A DNA stretch of 64,000 nt. Source: an uncultured Flavobacteriaceae bacterium. Its GTDB lineage: Bacteria; Bacteroidota; Bacteroidia; Flavobacteriales; Flavobacteriaceae. Below, piece after piece: positions 37,288-46,874 of the stretch (positions are counted from its first letter, which is position 1; each line of letters opens with the position of its first letter). The stretch covers positions 41,415-105,414 of the forward strand of contig CAJQLB010000012.1 in the NCBI GenBank assembly GCA_905479065.1, read 5' to 3'. The notes below the pieces were generated by a model. It was not told where the DNA came from, made no database searches, and saw only the letters and a list, made by a program, of their open reading frames with translations. A program made the position numbers and the translations under genes.

Positions 37288-40200
37288 ATGAAACACATCT
37301 TTGTAAAAATTCAATTCCTGATTATTATCTGTTCCACCTTAACGTTGCTCGGCCAAGACTTTAAGTCCTTAACATATAGAAGTGTGGGACCTGAAAGAGG
37401 AGGACGTGTAACGACCGTTACTGGAACTGCCGAAGAGCCTGGTACTTTTTATTTAGGAGCCTCAGGTGGAGGTGTATGGAAAACTAAAGATTATGGAACA
37501 ACTTGGAATAATATTTCAGATGGTTATTTTAAAACACCGTCAATTGGAGCAATTGAAGTAGCTTCTAACGACCCTAATATTATATATGTTGGAACGGGTT
37601 CAGATGGTTTAAGAAGCAATGTGATTAGCGGTAAAGGGATGTATAAGTCCATCGACGCGGGAAAAACTTGGGAACACATTGGATTAAAAGAAGTAGGGCA
37701 AATTGGTGCGGTAGAAATTGATCCTACAAATCATAATATCGTTTGGGTAGCTGCCATAGGAAATGCTTTTAAAGCCAATTCTGAAAGAGGTATTTACAAA
37801 ACAATAGATGGTGGTAAAAGTTGGGAAAAGGTGTTGTACGTTTCAGAGGTAGTAGGTTTTTCGGATTTAGAATTATTACCTGGAAATCCAAATGTTGTTT
37901 ATGCAGCAGCTTGGAAGGCTGAACGAAAACCTTGGACCATTATTTCAGGAGGTACAAACGAAGAAGGTGGATTATACAAATCCATTAATGGCGGAAAAGA
38001 TTGGACCAAATTAAAAGAGGGCTTGCCCAATGGATTAATTGGTAAAATTGATTTAGCTGTTTCAGCGGTTGATTCTAGTATTTTATATGCAGTAATTGAA
38101 GCTCCTAATCAAGAAGGAGGGCTTTATAAATCCATAAATCAAGGTAAATCATTTAAACAAGTATCTGACAATAAAGGTTTGGTTAATAGACCATTTTATT
38201 ACACAAATATTGAGCTAGACCCTACCAATCCTGATATTGTTTATTCAAATGCTAATCCACTATTAAAATCAATTGATGGTGGAAAATCCTTCAAACGAAT
38301 GAGTGTTCCACACGGTGATAATCATGACATATGGGTCAATCCAAATAATCCAAATTTATTAATTCAAGCTAATGATGGCGGTGCAAATGTTAGCCACAAT
38401 GGAGGTGAAACATGGTCTTCACAATTTAATCAACCAACAGCAGAGTTGTATACTCTAGAAATAGATGATCAATATCCGTATTGGCTATATTCGGGACAAC
38501 AAGATAATTCTTCAACCATCGCCGTACCAAGTTATCCGCCAACTTCAATTCAAAAAGCGGGTATTGGTTGGGTTATAAATACGGGTGGTTGTGAAACTGG
38601 ACCAGCGGTTCCAAAACCAGGAAATCACAACATCGTTTATGCCAATTGCAAAGGTCGGTTTGGTGTATTTAATAAGCTTACTGGAATTGAAAAAGGATAT
38701 TACGTAGGTGCTTCTAACATATACGGTCATAATCCCAAAGATTTAAAATATCGATTTCAGCGTGTCGCACCTATTCACGTCTCACCGCATGATCCAAACG
38801 TTATATACCATGGTTCACAATACCTTCACAAGACAGAAACAGATGGTTTTTCTTGGGAAACAATTTCTCCAGATTTAACTGCTTTTGAAGATGACAAACA
38901 AGTGAATTCAGGAAGTCCAATCACACGGGATATTACTGGTGAAGAATATTACAGTACGCTTTATGCTATTAAGGAATCTACGCTTCAAAAGGGGCTCATA
39001 TGGACGGGATCCAATGATGGTGTCATTTCACTCACTAAAGATGGAGGCAAGACTTGGAACAATGTGACACCATCTGCACTTCCTAAAGGTGGGCGTGTAG
39101 AATCTATTGAACCTTCAAAATATAATCCAGCAAAGGCCTATATAGCAGTTGAGAGGCATTTTTTAGGGGATTCGAAGCCTTATCTCTATAAAACAACAGA
39201 TTTTGGTAAATCTTGGGAGTTTATTTCCAAAGTCGAAAATGGTATTCCAAATGATCATTTCACAAGAGTATTAAGAGAAGATCCTGTTAGAAAAGGTTTA
39301 TTGTATGCAGGAACTGAATATGGTGTTTTTATCTCTTTTGATGATGGCGAATCTTGGAAAAAGTTTCAACAAAATTTACCAATTACACCAATCACCGATC
39401 TCAAAATATTTAGAGGAGATCTCATTCTTAGCACGATGGGAAGAGGATTTTGGATACTAGATAACATAACTTCATTGAGACAAAAGGACATAAATAATCT
39501 TGACAAAAAACCACATTTATTTAAGCCTGATAACACCATTCGTTATAGATTTCCCAATGTTCGCAACTCATTTCCAAAATATCCAAGAACCAGTGTCATA
39601 ATGGATTATTTTATTCCCAATGGAAAAAAAGAAGGAATACAATTAGATATTTTCAACTCGGAAAATAAATTGATCGCGACTGTAGTAAGCGATACAACGA
39701 TGCTCTCCTCTCATGTAGAAGAAGTAGAGGACATGAATTTAAGTCAAACATTCCGTTATGTTGATCCTAAATTAGAGAATACACCTGGTTTTCATCGTTT
39801 TTCATGGAATCTTAGACAAAAAGGTGCTTGGGCAAGTAATGTGAAAAGACGTTTTAAAAATGGTCCGTTGGTTCCTCCAGGAAATTACACAGCGCGATTA
39901 ACGGCTCATGATCAAGTTCTTGAACAGTCTTTTGAAATTATCATGGATCCAAGAATTTTAGATGAAGGCATCACGAAGGACGATGTAATAGAGCAGCTAG
40001 AATTTCAAAATAAAGTAATAGCATTATTATCGGAAGTTCGATTATTTGAATCAAAACTTTCAAAAGAACAAGACAAATTAAAGGGGAAAAAATCTAAAAA
40101 TAAAATTGCAAAATTTAATGACATACAAGTATTACTGAAACAACTGAATAACGAAAAAGGAGCTTACCCTCAACAAATGCTTATATCACAAATTTCATAT

Positions 40201-40311
40201 TTGCTAAATATGGTGAGTAGAGCAGACCAACTGCCGGGTAAAGACGCGACTGATAGGCTTGTAGAGCTTGAGAATGAATGGAAAAATATTTATTCATCAT
40301 ATTCAAAATAA
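37288..40311 (+). CDS. VPS10/sortilin-like BNR-repeat protein
   Basis: About 1007 residues, secreted (signal peptide ending TLLG-Q). I count about ten Asp-box (BNR) motifs of the S-x-D-x-G-x-T/S-W type, such as KTKDYGTTW, KSIDAGKTW, LTKDGGKTW and ISFDDGESW, consistent with one or two large beta-propellers, followed by an alpha-helical C-terminal region. Such proteins are abundant in Bacteroidota; some bind glycans or proteins and enzymatic activity is unproven. ATG 37288 gives a clean signal peptide; an upstream ATG at 37234 would add a second hydrophobic segment. A DMT transporter gene starts at the next base after the stop. Confidence 0.88.
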   Translation: MKHIFVKIQFLIIICSTLTLLGQDFKSLTYRSVGPERGGRVTTVTGTAEEPGTFYLGASGGGVWKTKDYGTTWNNISDGYFKTPSIGAIEVASNDPNIIYVGTGSDGLRSNVISGKGMYKSIDAGKTWEHIGLKEVGQIGAVEIDPTNHNIVWVAAIGNAFKANSERGIYKTIDGGKSWEKVLYVSEVVGFSDLELLPGNPNVVYAAAWKAERKPWTIISGGTNEEGGLYKSINGGKDWTKLKEGLPNGLIGKIDLAVSAVDSSILYAVIEAPNQEGGLYKSINQGKSFKQVSDNKGLVNRPFYYTNIELDPTNPDIVYSNANPLLKSIDGGKSFKRMSVPHGDNHDIWVNPNNPNLLIQANDGGANVSHNGGETWSSQFNQPTAELYTLEIDDQYPYWLYSGQQDNSSTIAVPSYPPTSIQKAGIGWVINTGGCETGPAVPKPGNHNIVYANCKGRFGVFNKLTGIEKGYYVGASNIYGHNPKDLKYRFQRVAPIHVSPHDPNVIYHGSQYLHKTETDGFSWETISPDLTAFEDDKQVNSGSPITRDITGEEYYSTLYAIKESTLQKGLIWTGSNDGVISLTKDGGKTWNNVTPSALPKGGRVESIEPSKYNPAKAYIAVERHFLGDSKPYLYKTTDFGKSWEFISKVENGIPNDHFTRVLREDPVRKGLLYAGTEYGVFISFDDGESWKKFQQNLPITPITDLKIFRGDLILSTMGRGFWILDNITSLRQKDINNLDKKPHLFKPDNTIRYRFPNVRNSFPKYPRTSVIMDYFIPNGKKEGIQLDIFNSENKLIATVVSDTTMLSSHVEEVEDMNLSQTFRYVDPKLENTPGFHRFSWNLRQKGAWASNVKRRFKNGPLVPPGNYTARLTAHDQVLEQSFEIIMDPRILDEGITKDDVIEQLEFQNKVIALLSEVRLFESKLSKEQDKLKGKKSKNKIAKFNDIQVLLKQLNNEKGAYPQQMLISQISYLLNMVSRADQLPGKDATDRLVELENEWKNIYSSYSK

Positions 40312-41229
40312 ATGTCTCAATCCTCTTCAAAGTTATTGATTGTATTAGCCTTTTTTTCAATTTATGTGATTTGGGGCTCTACGTATTTACTCAATAAAAT
40401 TGCTGTTGGGGAATTACCCCCTTTTATGCTTGCCTCAGTACGCTTTTTATCTGCAGGACTACTCATATTTTTAATTGCAAAAGCACTCAAAATACCTTTA
40501 GCAATTAATAAAAAACAAATACTAAATACTGCAATCGCTGGTTTTTTGTTTTTAACATTTGGTAACGGAGTCATTGTTTGGGCTCTTCGATATGTCGATA
40601 GTGGTTTTGCTGCTCTAGAAATCTCAGCACAGCCTCTTGTAATTTTACTTTTAATGCGAATACATCAAAAAAAACCAATAAAATTGATGTCCATGATTGG
40701 AGTTCTTTTGGGTATCATAGGCATCTATTTGCTAATTAGTCAAAAGCAAGTCATGGATCAAGAAAATTCACTGTTAGGCGCCTTTATGATATTTCTTTGT
40801 ATGCTTAGTTGGGCTTATGGCAGCTTATTTGTAGCAAAAGCAGATTTACCATCAAATTTTTTCATTAATACGGGTTACCAAATGTTTATCGGTGGATGTT
40901 TTCTGTGCATTGCTAGTGTTGCTTTTGGTGAGTCTTGGACGTTTCCGGGTGTTTGGAGTACCGATGTCAAAATATCAATGCTTTTGCTTGTTGTATTTGG
41001 CAGTATTGTGGCTTTTACGTCCTTTAACTACTTGTTAAAAATAGTCTCTCCTGAAAAAGTAGCCACCTCAACCTATGTCAATCCAATAGTGGCGCTTATT
41101 TTAGGATGGTTCATTTTAAATGAACGTATTACGATGCAATCATGTATTGCAGCAATGATATTGCTAACAGGTGTTTATTTTATTAACACAAAAAAAACAT
41201 TAACCGTTTTTAAACGATTTAAAAAATAA
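40312..41229 (+). CDS. EamA/DMT-family transporter
   Basis: A 305-residue inner-membrane protein with about ten helices and two EamA repeats. The first repeat has YVIWGSTYLLNKIAVGELPPFMLASVRF (key residues W-G-S and the P-P-F-M-x-A-x-x-R-F loop); the second ends with TYVNPIVALILGWFILNERIT. Relatives such as YedA and RhaT export amino acids or metabolites. It starts directly after the stop of the BNR-repeat gene with no gap, so it is in the same transcript. Confidence 0.9.
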   Translation: MSQSSSKLLIVLAFFSIYVIWGSTYLLNKIAVGELPPFMLASVRFLSAGLLIFLIAKALKIPLAINKKQILNTAIAGFLFLTFGNGVIVWALRYVDSGFAALEISAQPLVILLLMRIHQKKPIKLMSMIGVLLGIIGIYLLISQKQVMDQENSLLGAFMIFLCMLSWAYGSLFVAKADLPSNFFINTGYQMFIGGCFLCIASVAFGESWTFPGVWSTDVKISMLLLVVFGSIVAFTSFNYLLKIVSPEKVATSTYVNPIVALILGWFILNERITMQSCIAAMILLTGVYFINTKKTLTVFKRFKK

Positions 41230-41253
41230 ATAATAAGTATCTATATTCGTATC

Positions 41254-41487
41254 ATGAAAAGAATTCCTCATAAATTTAGAATGGTTGTCTTTGTCTTTTT
41301 CATGACAATTTTTATTGGTCTTGCATTATCCGGTCTTTTACTCTTTAGAGAAGTTGGTCTTGCACATAACTTTTTAAGCCTATGGCTTGATCGTTTTACA
41401 ACAATGTGGTTGACGGTCGTTCCCGTCGTAATAGTCGTTATTCCAATTGTGAATTTTGTAACTAACAAAGTCGTCGCAGACAAATAA
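41254..41487 (+). CDS. DUF2798 small membrane protein
   Basis: A 77-residue protein with two membrane helices (about residues 10-31 and 47-69). The start KRIPHKFRMVVFVFFMT and the following SGLLLFREVG...WLDRF pattern match DUF2798. The function is unknown. It lies 24 bases after the DMT transporter and probably shares its mRNA. Confidence 0.85.
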   Translation: MKRIPHKFRMVVFVFFMTIFIGLALSGLLLFREVGLAHNFLSLWLDRFTTMWLTVVPVVIVVIPIVNFVTNKVVADK

Positions 41488-41527
41488 AACTCACTGAAAT
41501 TTATTATTTACGTTTAAATTTAAATGA

Positions 41528-42421
41528 TTACTCGAGGTAAAGCATTTGACCAACTTTTAAAACAGATGAACTTTTTATATTGTTGGTAATACAAATTGAT
41601 CGAATAGAAATATTATTTCGTCGAGAAATATGAGAAAGTGTATCTCCAGATTGGACAATGTAGAGTGTTTTTTCTTTTTTCAAACTAGCCAAAGCTTCAG
41701 ATTCACTTAATAAAAGTTCGAGCTTCGTTGTTTGTCTAGGACTGTGCAAATAGGGCTTTGTCCATTTCTTAGTAACCCAGATTTCGGAGGCTCTAATTTT
41801 ATTTGAATCATCAATTACAAACAAATATTCTGGATTTATAGCAACTCCTTTGTAACTCATTGTGTAATGTAAATGGCTACCTCTTGCATTACCTGTTGCG
41901 CCACCACGTCCCAAAACTTCTCCACCAACAACAGTATCATTTGCCCTTACACGAATGGATGACAAATGCGCATAAGAAGTTTCCATACCATTAAAATGCC
42001 TCACAATAACTAATTTACCGTGACCTGGATTATATTTTGCAAAACGTACAATACCATCAAGGACAGATACGACATCATCACCTGTGATTAAGTCAATATC
42101 AATACCAGAGTGTGCTCTTCGCCATCGCCAACCATATCTAGACGTAATAACTTTCTTTTTTAAAATAGGTGAGTGGTATACACTATCGGAAAATGTTATT
42201 TGAAACGGAAATGTAACAGTCTCATTGTCGTATGGATTATAGGTGTTTGTGTTCCAAAAAGATCTTTTGATATCTGAAGTGTTACCGTAATTCAGGTCAA
42301 TGTCATGCGTAAAGACGTCAAAAGACTGCGATACATTTAGTAAGGAGGATACAATCTGTCCGCGTGCCGACTCCGACATACATAAAAGAAACACCACCAT
42401 TATTTGTACTCTTAACAACAC
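41528..42421 (-). CDS. M23-family metallopeptidase with LysM domain
   Basis: About 297 residues, exported. The M23 zinc site is complete: SRYGWRWRRAHSGIDID (H-x3-D) and GSHLHYTM (H-x-H), with YAHLS between. The C-terminal 45 residues are a LysM peptidoglycan-binding domain (VQSGDTLSHISRRNNISIRS). It should cut peptide crosslinks of peptidoglycan. The start is uncertain: no ATG precedes the signal segment, and candidates are GTG 42421, TTG 42418 or ATG 42400. GTG is used because it gives a positively charged n-region. Confidence 0.9.
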   Translation of the reverse strand: MLLRVQIMVVFLLCMSESARGQIVSSLLNVSQSFDVFTHDIDLNYGNTSDIKRSFWNTNTYNPYDNETVTFPFQITFSDSVYHSPILKKKVITSRYGWRWRRAHSGIDIDLITGDDVVSVLDGIVRFAKYNPGHGKLVIVRHFNGMETSYAHLSSIRVRANDTVVGGEVLGRGGATGNARGSHLHYTMSYKGVAINPEYLFVIDDSNKIRASEIWVTKKWTKPYLHSPRQTTKLELLLSESEALASLKKEKTLYIVQSGDTLSHISRRNNISIRSICITNNIKSSSVLKVGQMLYLE

Positions 42422-42619
42422 TTGTATACCAGACTGGGAATAAATAGTTTAATTTAATTATTAAAGGGATTGCGAATTTATAAAAAAAATATGGTTCATA
42501 AAAAAGTGGTTGTTTTACACTACTCAAACTCAATAAAAACAGATACTATTGAACATGAAAGTGTTAGAACAGATTTCTTAGTTTATAAAAAAATGAACCA
42601 TTTCTATATAAACACTGCG

Positions 42620-42627
42620 TATCTTTG
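42620..42627 (+). promoter_or_regulatory. TATCTTTG -7 box of the DbpA-like helicase gene
   Basis: Exact TAnnTTTG match 14 bases before the GTG start at 42642. The -33 element is weak. It supports the GTG, which is also needed to include the Q-motif region. Confidence 0.5.
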
Positions 42628-42641
42628 CCAAAATAATTACA

Positions 42642-43952
42642 GTGATTGCTAACAGGAAATCTCAAGATGCTATTTTAAAAAAACTTCATATTGCTCGCTT
42701 AAATACGATGCAAGAGGAAGCACAACTAGCCATACCCTCCGTTAAAAACACCATGCTTTTATCACCCACTGGTACTGGTAAAACTATTGCTTATCTGTTG
42801 CCAACGATTGGCCTTCTCGATGCCTCTTGTAAGAATGTACAATTGCTAATTTTGGTTCCTTCAAGAGAATTAGCTATTCAAATTGAGCAAGTAATTAGAA
42901 ACATGGGGGCAGGATATAAGGTAAATGTTGTCTATGGAGGCAGACCTTTCTCTAAAGATAAATTAGATTTAAAAAGTGCACCAGCTATCCTAGTGGGAAC
43001 ACCAGGTCGTATTGCCGATCATCTTAGGCGCAAAACGTTTTCTGTTGAAAACATCGTGACATTGGTTTTAGATGAATTTGATAAATCTTTAGAAATTGGT
43101 TTTGAGTCTGAAATGTCTGATATTTTTAATCATTTACCGAATATCGATAGACGTGTTCTTACCTCGGCAACAAAAAATATAAAAATTCCTTCTTTTGTTG
43201 GCCTCAAGGATGAAGTTGTTATCGACCATCTTAATCAGGAACAGTCAAAATTACTGATTAAAAAAGTCATTTCAGAAGATAAAAATAAGCTTCAAGCACT
43301 ATTAAATTTGGTACATCATGTTGGAAAGAAACCTGGTATTATATTTTGTAATTTTAAAAACAGTATTGAATACGTAAGCGATTATTTAACAAATAATAAC
43401 ATACAACATGGATGTTTTCATGGCGGTATGGAGCAAATTGAACGTGAACGTGTTCTTATTAAATTTAGAAATGGAACCTATCAACTAATCATTGCTACGG
43501 ATCTTGCCTCAAGGGGTTTGGACATACCTGAGCTTCAATATATTATTCACTACCAATTACCATTAAGGTTGGAGGAATTTACTCATAGAAATGGCCGAAC
43601 TGCACGTATGAACAACACAGGAACAGCGTTCGTTCTACAATGGAAAAATGAGTATCTACCAGAATTCATTAAAACACCACTCATTCAAAAATTAAGTAAA
43701 TCATTTCAAGACCTTTCAAGTCCTTGGGTCACGTTATTTATTTCTGGAGGACGAAAAGATAAAATATCCAAAGGAGATATTGCTGGTTTATTTTTAAAGA
43801 AGGGGCTACTAAATTCTGGCGACATAGGAATCATTGAACTTAAAAATGATTGTGCGTTTATTGCTGTTTCAAAATCAAAATTCACAACTATTTTAGATAA
43901 TTTAAATAACACCCGATTAAAAAAGAAAAAAATAAGAATTTTTAAAATTTAA
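42642..43952 (+). CDS. dbpA: DEAD-box RNA helicase, DbpA-like
   Basis: A 436-residue RNA helicase. Motifs in order: Q-type LNTMQEEAQ, I SPTGTGKT, Ia PSRELAIQ, Ib TPGRI, II DEFD at about residue 144, III TSAT, IV IIFCNF, V TDLASRGLDIP, VI HRNGRTAR. The C-terminal 75 residues (LFISGGRKDKISKGDIAGLF onward) form a DbpA-type RRM, which in E. coli targets 23S rRNA hairpin 92. The function is probably large-subunit assembly. Odd points: motif II reads DEFD instead of DEAD, and the start is GTG. Confidence 0.9.
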   Translation: MIANRKSQDAILKKLHIARLNTMQEEAQLAIPSVKNTMLLSPTGTGKTIAYLLPTIGLLDASCKNVQLLILVPSRELAIQIEQVIRNMGAGYKVNVVYGGRPFSKDKLDLKSAPAILVGTPGRIADHLRRKTFSVENIVTLVLDEFDKSLEIGFESEMSDIFNHLPNIDRRVLTSATKNIKIPSFVGLKDEVVIDHLNQEQSKLLIKKVISEDKNKLQALLNLVHHVGKKPGIIFCNFKNSIEYVSDYLTNNNIQHGCFHGGMEQIERERVLIKFRNGTYQLIIATDLASRGLDIPELQYIIHYQLPLRLEEFTHRNGRTARMNNTGTAFVLQWKNEYLPEFIKTPLIQKLSKSFQDLSSPWVTLFISGGRKDKISKGDIAGLFLKKGLLNSGDIGIIELKNDCAFIAVSKSKFTTILDNLNNTRLKKKKIRIFKI

Positions 43953-44037
43953 GAGTATTATCATTCATAATCCAGTCATGAAAACAGCTATATGTTGATA
44001 CACGATAATTTTATTAGTTTTAATTAAAGGAAATAAA

Positions 44038-44045
44038 TATATTTG
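44038..44045 (+). promoter_or_regulatory. TATATTTG -7 box of the cold-shock-domain gene
   Basis: Exact TAnnTTTG match 38 bases before the ATG at 44084, leaving a leader of about 30 bases. The -33 element is not clear. The rest of 43953-44083 shows nothing else. Confidence 0.45.
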
Positions 44046-44083
44046 AATCTCAATAAAAACAGTAAATCTTTACATTTAGTACA

Positions 44084-44545
44084 ATGGCAAAATCTCAACA
44101 AACTTTTAACAAGAGCGAAAAAGAAAAAAAGCGTTTAAAAAAACGTGAGGATAAGCGGAAAAAAATGGAGGCTCGTAAATTGGAAAAAGCAGAAAATGGA
44201 AGTAAAGGTATTGAATTTGCTTACGTGGATCATAATGGGAATTTAACTGATACACCGCCAGATCCATCACTAAAAGTAAAAGTAAAAGCAAAAAATATAG
44301 AAATAAGTATTCCTAAGACTCTTGACAGTGATCGTGAAGCTTTCGATCCAGTTAGAAGTGGTAAAGTGTCATTTTTTGATACTTCGAAAGGTTTTGGTTT
44401 TATCATAGATTCTGATGATCAAGAAAAATATTTTACACACGTTAGTGGGTTGCTTGATGAAATAGCAGAAAACGATAAAGTTACTTTCGAACTTCAAAAA
44501 GGTTTAAAGGGTCTCAATGCAGTAAAAGTTAAGCTGGTTAAATAG
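44084..44545 (+). CDS. cold-shock-domain protein with basic N-terminal tail
   Basis: A 153-residue protein. The first 45 residues are almost all Lys, Glu and Arg and probably flexible and nucleic-acid binding. The C-terminal 65 residues are a cold-shock domain: GKVSFFDTSKGFGFI (RNP1-like) and KYFTHVSGL (RNP2-like), ending GLKGLNAVKVKLVK. It should bind single-stranded RNA or DNA. Such tailed CSD proteins are usual in Bacteroidota and often lie near DEAD-box helicase genes, as here. Confidence 0.92.
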   Translation: MAKSQQTFNKSEKEKKRLKKREDKRKKMEARKLEKAENGSKGIEFAYVDHNGNLTDTPPDPSLKVKVKAKNIEISIPKTLDSDREAFDPVRSGKVSFFDTSKGFGFIIDSDDQEKYFTHVSGLLDEIAENDKVTFELQKGLKGLNAVKVKLVK

Positions 44546-44746
44546 TCTTTTCACATTAATTGTATTTTTACAGACTTATAAGTTTATCTAATAAGTAGAG
44601 TAGTCCTAAATTGATTCCATTTTATCGTCTTTTTTTTACGTTTATATAAAAAACAGACCTCTTACCGTTAAAATAGTGCATTGATACCGTTTTTATGGTT
44701 GATGATAATGAGTTCTTTAATTTTAAAGAGTAAAACTCATTGCCCC

Positions 44747-45364
44747 ATGAAATTTTTCCTAAAATATTTTTTAAATCTAAGTGTTATTTCTCTTTTATCT
44801 TCTGTGAATGCTCAAAACTTAGATTATCTTGAGAGAAACCCTATCTACGATTATTCTGAAATAAATTTGAATCATACCGACACTGTTCCAGATTTTGATA
44901 TTGCAATCAATAAATTAAAAATAATGGGAACAGTATATAAAAATGATGGTACGACCCCTGCAAAAAACATATTAATATACATTGAGCAAGCTGATGAAAA
45001 AGGTAATTACGCAATTGAGACCTATAAAGGAAAGCGTTTCATGAAACATCGCGCCTGGGTCAAAACGGACAATGACGGAAATTATACATTTTTCACTTTC
45101 ATACCCGGTGCAGCAATAGACCCAATTACCTTTCCTAAGCGAAGAGGTCTAAAGAAAATATATCCGGTTGTTAAAGAAACTAATAAGCCTGAATATAATC
45201 TTGACGCACTTTTATTTAACGACGATCCAAAACTCACCAAGACTTGCAGAAAAAAACTTAAAAGAAAAGGGATAGATTGTATTCTCACTCCAAGTAAAAT
45301 TGGAAATATTCAGGTTGTTGAAAAAAATTACATTCTTGAAGATGTAAGGTCGGTCTCTAAGTAA
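44747..45364 (+). CDS. intradiol dioxygenase-fold secreted protein, metal site not evident
   Basis: A 205-residue protein with signal peptide (ending SSVNA-Q). The central part follows the intradiol ring-cleavage dioxygenase beta-sandwich: IMGTVYKNDGTTPAKNILIYIEQADEKGNY (key G-T-V...D-G-T-P-A-x-N), then HRAWVKTDNDGNYTFFTFIPG (R-x4-T-D-x-x-G-x-Y-x-F). The usual H-I-H iron ligands after this block are not visible; the segment reads FPKRRGLKKIYP. It is therefore probably not a catechol dioxygenase. ATG 44747 gives the clean signal peptide; a TTG at 44681 would add 22 residues. Confidence 0.75.
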   Translation: MKFFLKYFLNLSVISLLSSVNAQNLDYLERNPIYDYSEINLNHTDTVPDFDIAINKLKIMGTVYKNDGTTPAKNILIYIEQADEKGNYAIETYKGKRFMKHRAWVKTDNDGNYTFFTFIPGAAIDPITFPKRRGLKKIYPVVKETNKPEYNLDALLFNDDPKLTKTCRKKLKRKGIDCILTPSKIGNIQVVEKNYILEDVRSVSK

Positions 45365-45517
45365 AGTTTCTCACAGAGATTTAAAAGCTTCCTTAATTTA
45401 CTTATTATAGAATTTCGTAATCGTTTTAGATTAATCATAATTTTATCCTAAAACCTTTGAAAAACTATTGATTATAAGAAGTTATCATTAATTTAACCAT
45501 TGGAAGTATAAGGTTTT

Positions 45518-46054
45518 ATGATTGTTGCATTAATTTATGGTATCATTAGTTTGTCATTTCAGACCTCTACAATCACTATTGCTGATTTTAAAAATCAACA
45601 AGACATATCGAATTGGTTTGTTGTGAATGATGGTGTCATGGGTGGGTATTCAAATGGAAGTATTAGTTTAAGCGATGACGGTTATGGGTTGTATCAGGGT
45701 TATGTAACAACTCTTAATAATGGAGGTTTTTCATCAATTCGTTATCGGTTTAAACCAAAGCAAATATCTAAGTACGCGCATGTGTCCTTAAGAGTTCGTG
45801 GTGATGGAAAAATTTATCAATTTAGAATCAAAAATCAATCTAATGCGAGGTATTCTTACATACAATATTTTGAGACCACCAAAGAATGGGAAACTATTAC
45901 AATACCACTAAATTCATTTTATGCAAGTTTTAGGGGTTATAAATTAAATGTCTCTAATTATTCTGGTCAAGAAATTGGAGAAATTGCGATTCTCATTGGA
46001 AACAAAAAAAATGAAGATTTTGCTCTTGAAATAGAGCGCATATGGTTGAAATAA
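45518..46054 (+). CDS. CIA30-family protein
   Basis: A 178-residue protein with the CIA30 (complex I intermediate-associated protein 30) galactose-binding-like fold. The hallmark WFVVNDGVMGGYSNGSI is at about residues 30-46, followed by FSSIRYRF and LRVRGDGKIYQFRIK. Bacterial members are envelope or cytosolic proteins of unclear role; some sit near oxidoreductases. A short hydrophobic N-terminus may act as a signal. Two DoxX-like genes follow after 19 bases. Confidence 0.87.
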   Translation: MIVALIYGIISLSFQTSTITIADFKNQQDISNWFVVNDGVMGGYSNGSISLSDDGYGLYQGYVTTLNNGGFSSIRYRFKPKQISKYAHVSLRVRGDGKIYQFRIKNQSNARYSYIQYFETTKEWETITIPLNSFYASFRGYKLNVSNYSGQEIGEIAILIGNKKNEDFALEIERIWLK

Positions 46055-46073
46055 CAAATTAAAAAAATTATTT

Positions 46074-46436
46074 ATGGAGTATGTTATGATTGTGTTACAC
46101 GTTATTGTGAGTCTAAGTATTTTAAATGTTTGGTTACTTAGAAAAAATAAAGCTACCCAGTGGCGTGGTGGAGATGCAACTACAATTGTACAAGAATTTG
46201 AACGATACGGATTACCTAAATGGAGTTACCATGTCATTGGTTTTATAAAAATAATTGGGGCTATTGGGCTTTTTGTGGCTATATGGGTCCCAGAATTAAC
46301 CCAACCCTCTGCATCAATATTAGCAGTTCTCTTACTAGGGTCTATCTCGATGCATTTAAAAATCAAAGATCCCTTCATAAAATCTTTACCTGCTCTATCA
46401 TTTTTTATTATTTGCCTCACTATATTATTTTTTTAA
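46074..46436 (+). CDS. DoxX-like membrane protein
   Basis: A 120-residue protein with four hydrophobic helices, typical of the DoxX/DUF6041-like size class. The central YHVIGFIKIIGAIGLFVAIWVPEL fits helix 2-3 of the family (key G-x-x-K-x-x-G-A-I-G-L). The function is unknown; DoxX proteins are linked to redox processes at the membrane. A second gene of the same type follows after 19 bases. Confidence 0.82.
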   Translation: MEYVMIVLHVIVSLSILNVWLLRKNKATQWRGGDATTIVQEFERYGLPKWSYHVIGFIKIIGAIGLFVAIWVPELTQPSASILAVLLLGSISMHLKIKDPFIKSLPALSFFIICLTILFF

Positions 46437-46455
46437 AGTAATCAAAGCACCTCAT

Positions 46456-46839
46456 ATGCTCTTGACCTTTATGTATATCGAAGATATTATTCAATTATTA
46501 TCTCTTTTTTCAGCATTTTCATTTATCTTTTTTGGTATTTCTTGTTTATTTTCTACCTACATGAAATCTGAATTTAAAAGATATGGCCTAAAGCATTATC
46601 AAAAGTTAGTTGGAACTCTACAGATATTGGGTGCCCTTGGTCTTTTTCTTGGACAATGGCTTTCTTTATCTATTCAAGGACTAGCAGCCCTTGGATTAAG
46701 TATATTGATGTTTTTAGGTTTTTTAACAAGACTAAAGATTCGCGATTCACTATTACAATCAAGTTCGTCTTTGTTCTACGCCGTGTTGAACGCTATCATC
46801 GTCATACTCATGCTTAATGAGCAGTTTTCATTATTTTAA
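46456..46839 (+). CDS. second DoxX-like membrane protein
   Basis: A 127-residue four-helix membrane protein. It shares with its neighbour the segment order F-x-R-Y-G-L-x-x-Y...V-G-x-x-x-I-x-G-A-L-G-L-F, which suggests an ancient tandem duplication. The start at ATG 46456 is 19 bases after the previous stop. An in-frame ATG at 46471 is an alternative. It converges with the photolyase operon. Confidence 0.8.
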   Translation: MLLTFMYIEDIIQLLSLFSAFSFIFFGISCLFSTYMKSEFKRYGLKHYQKLVGTLQILGALGLFLGQWLSLSIQGLAALGLSILMFLGFLTRLKIRDSLLQSSSSLFYAVLNAIIVILMLNEQFSLF

Positions 46840-46874
46840 TGGTTGTGATTAGTTGCATGTTCACGCACATTCTT

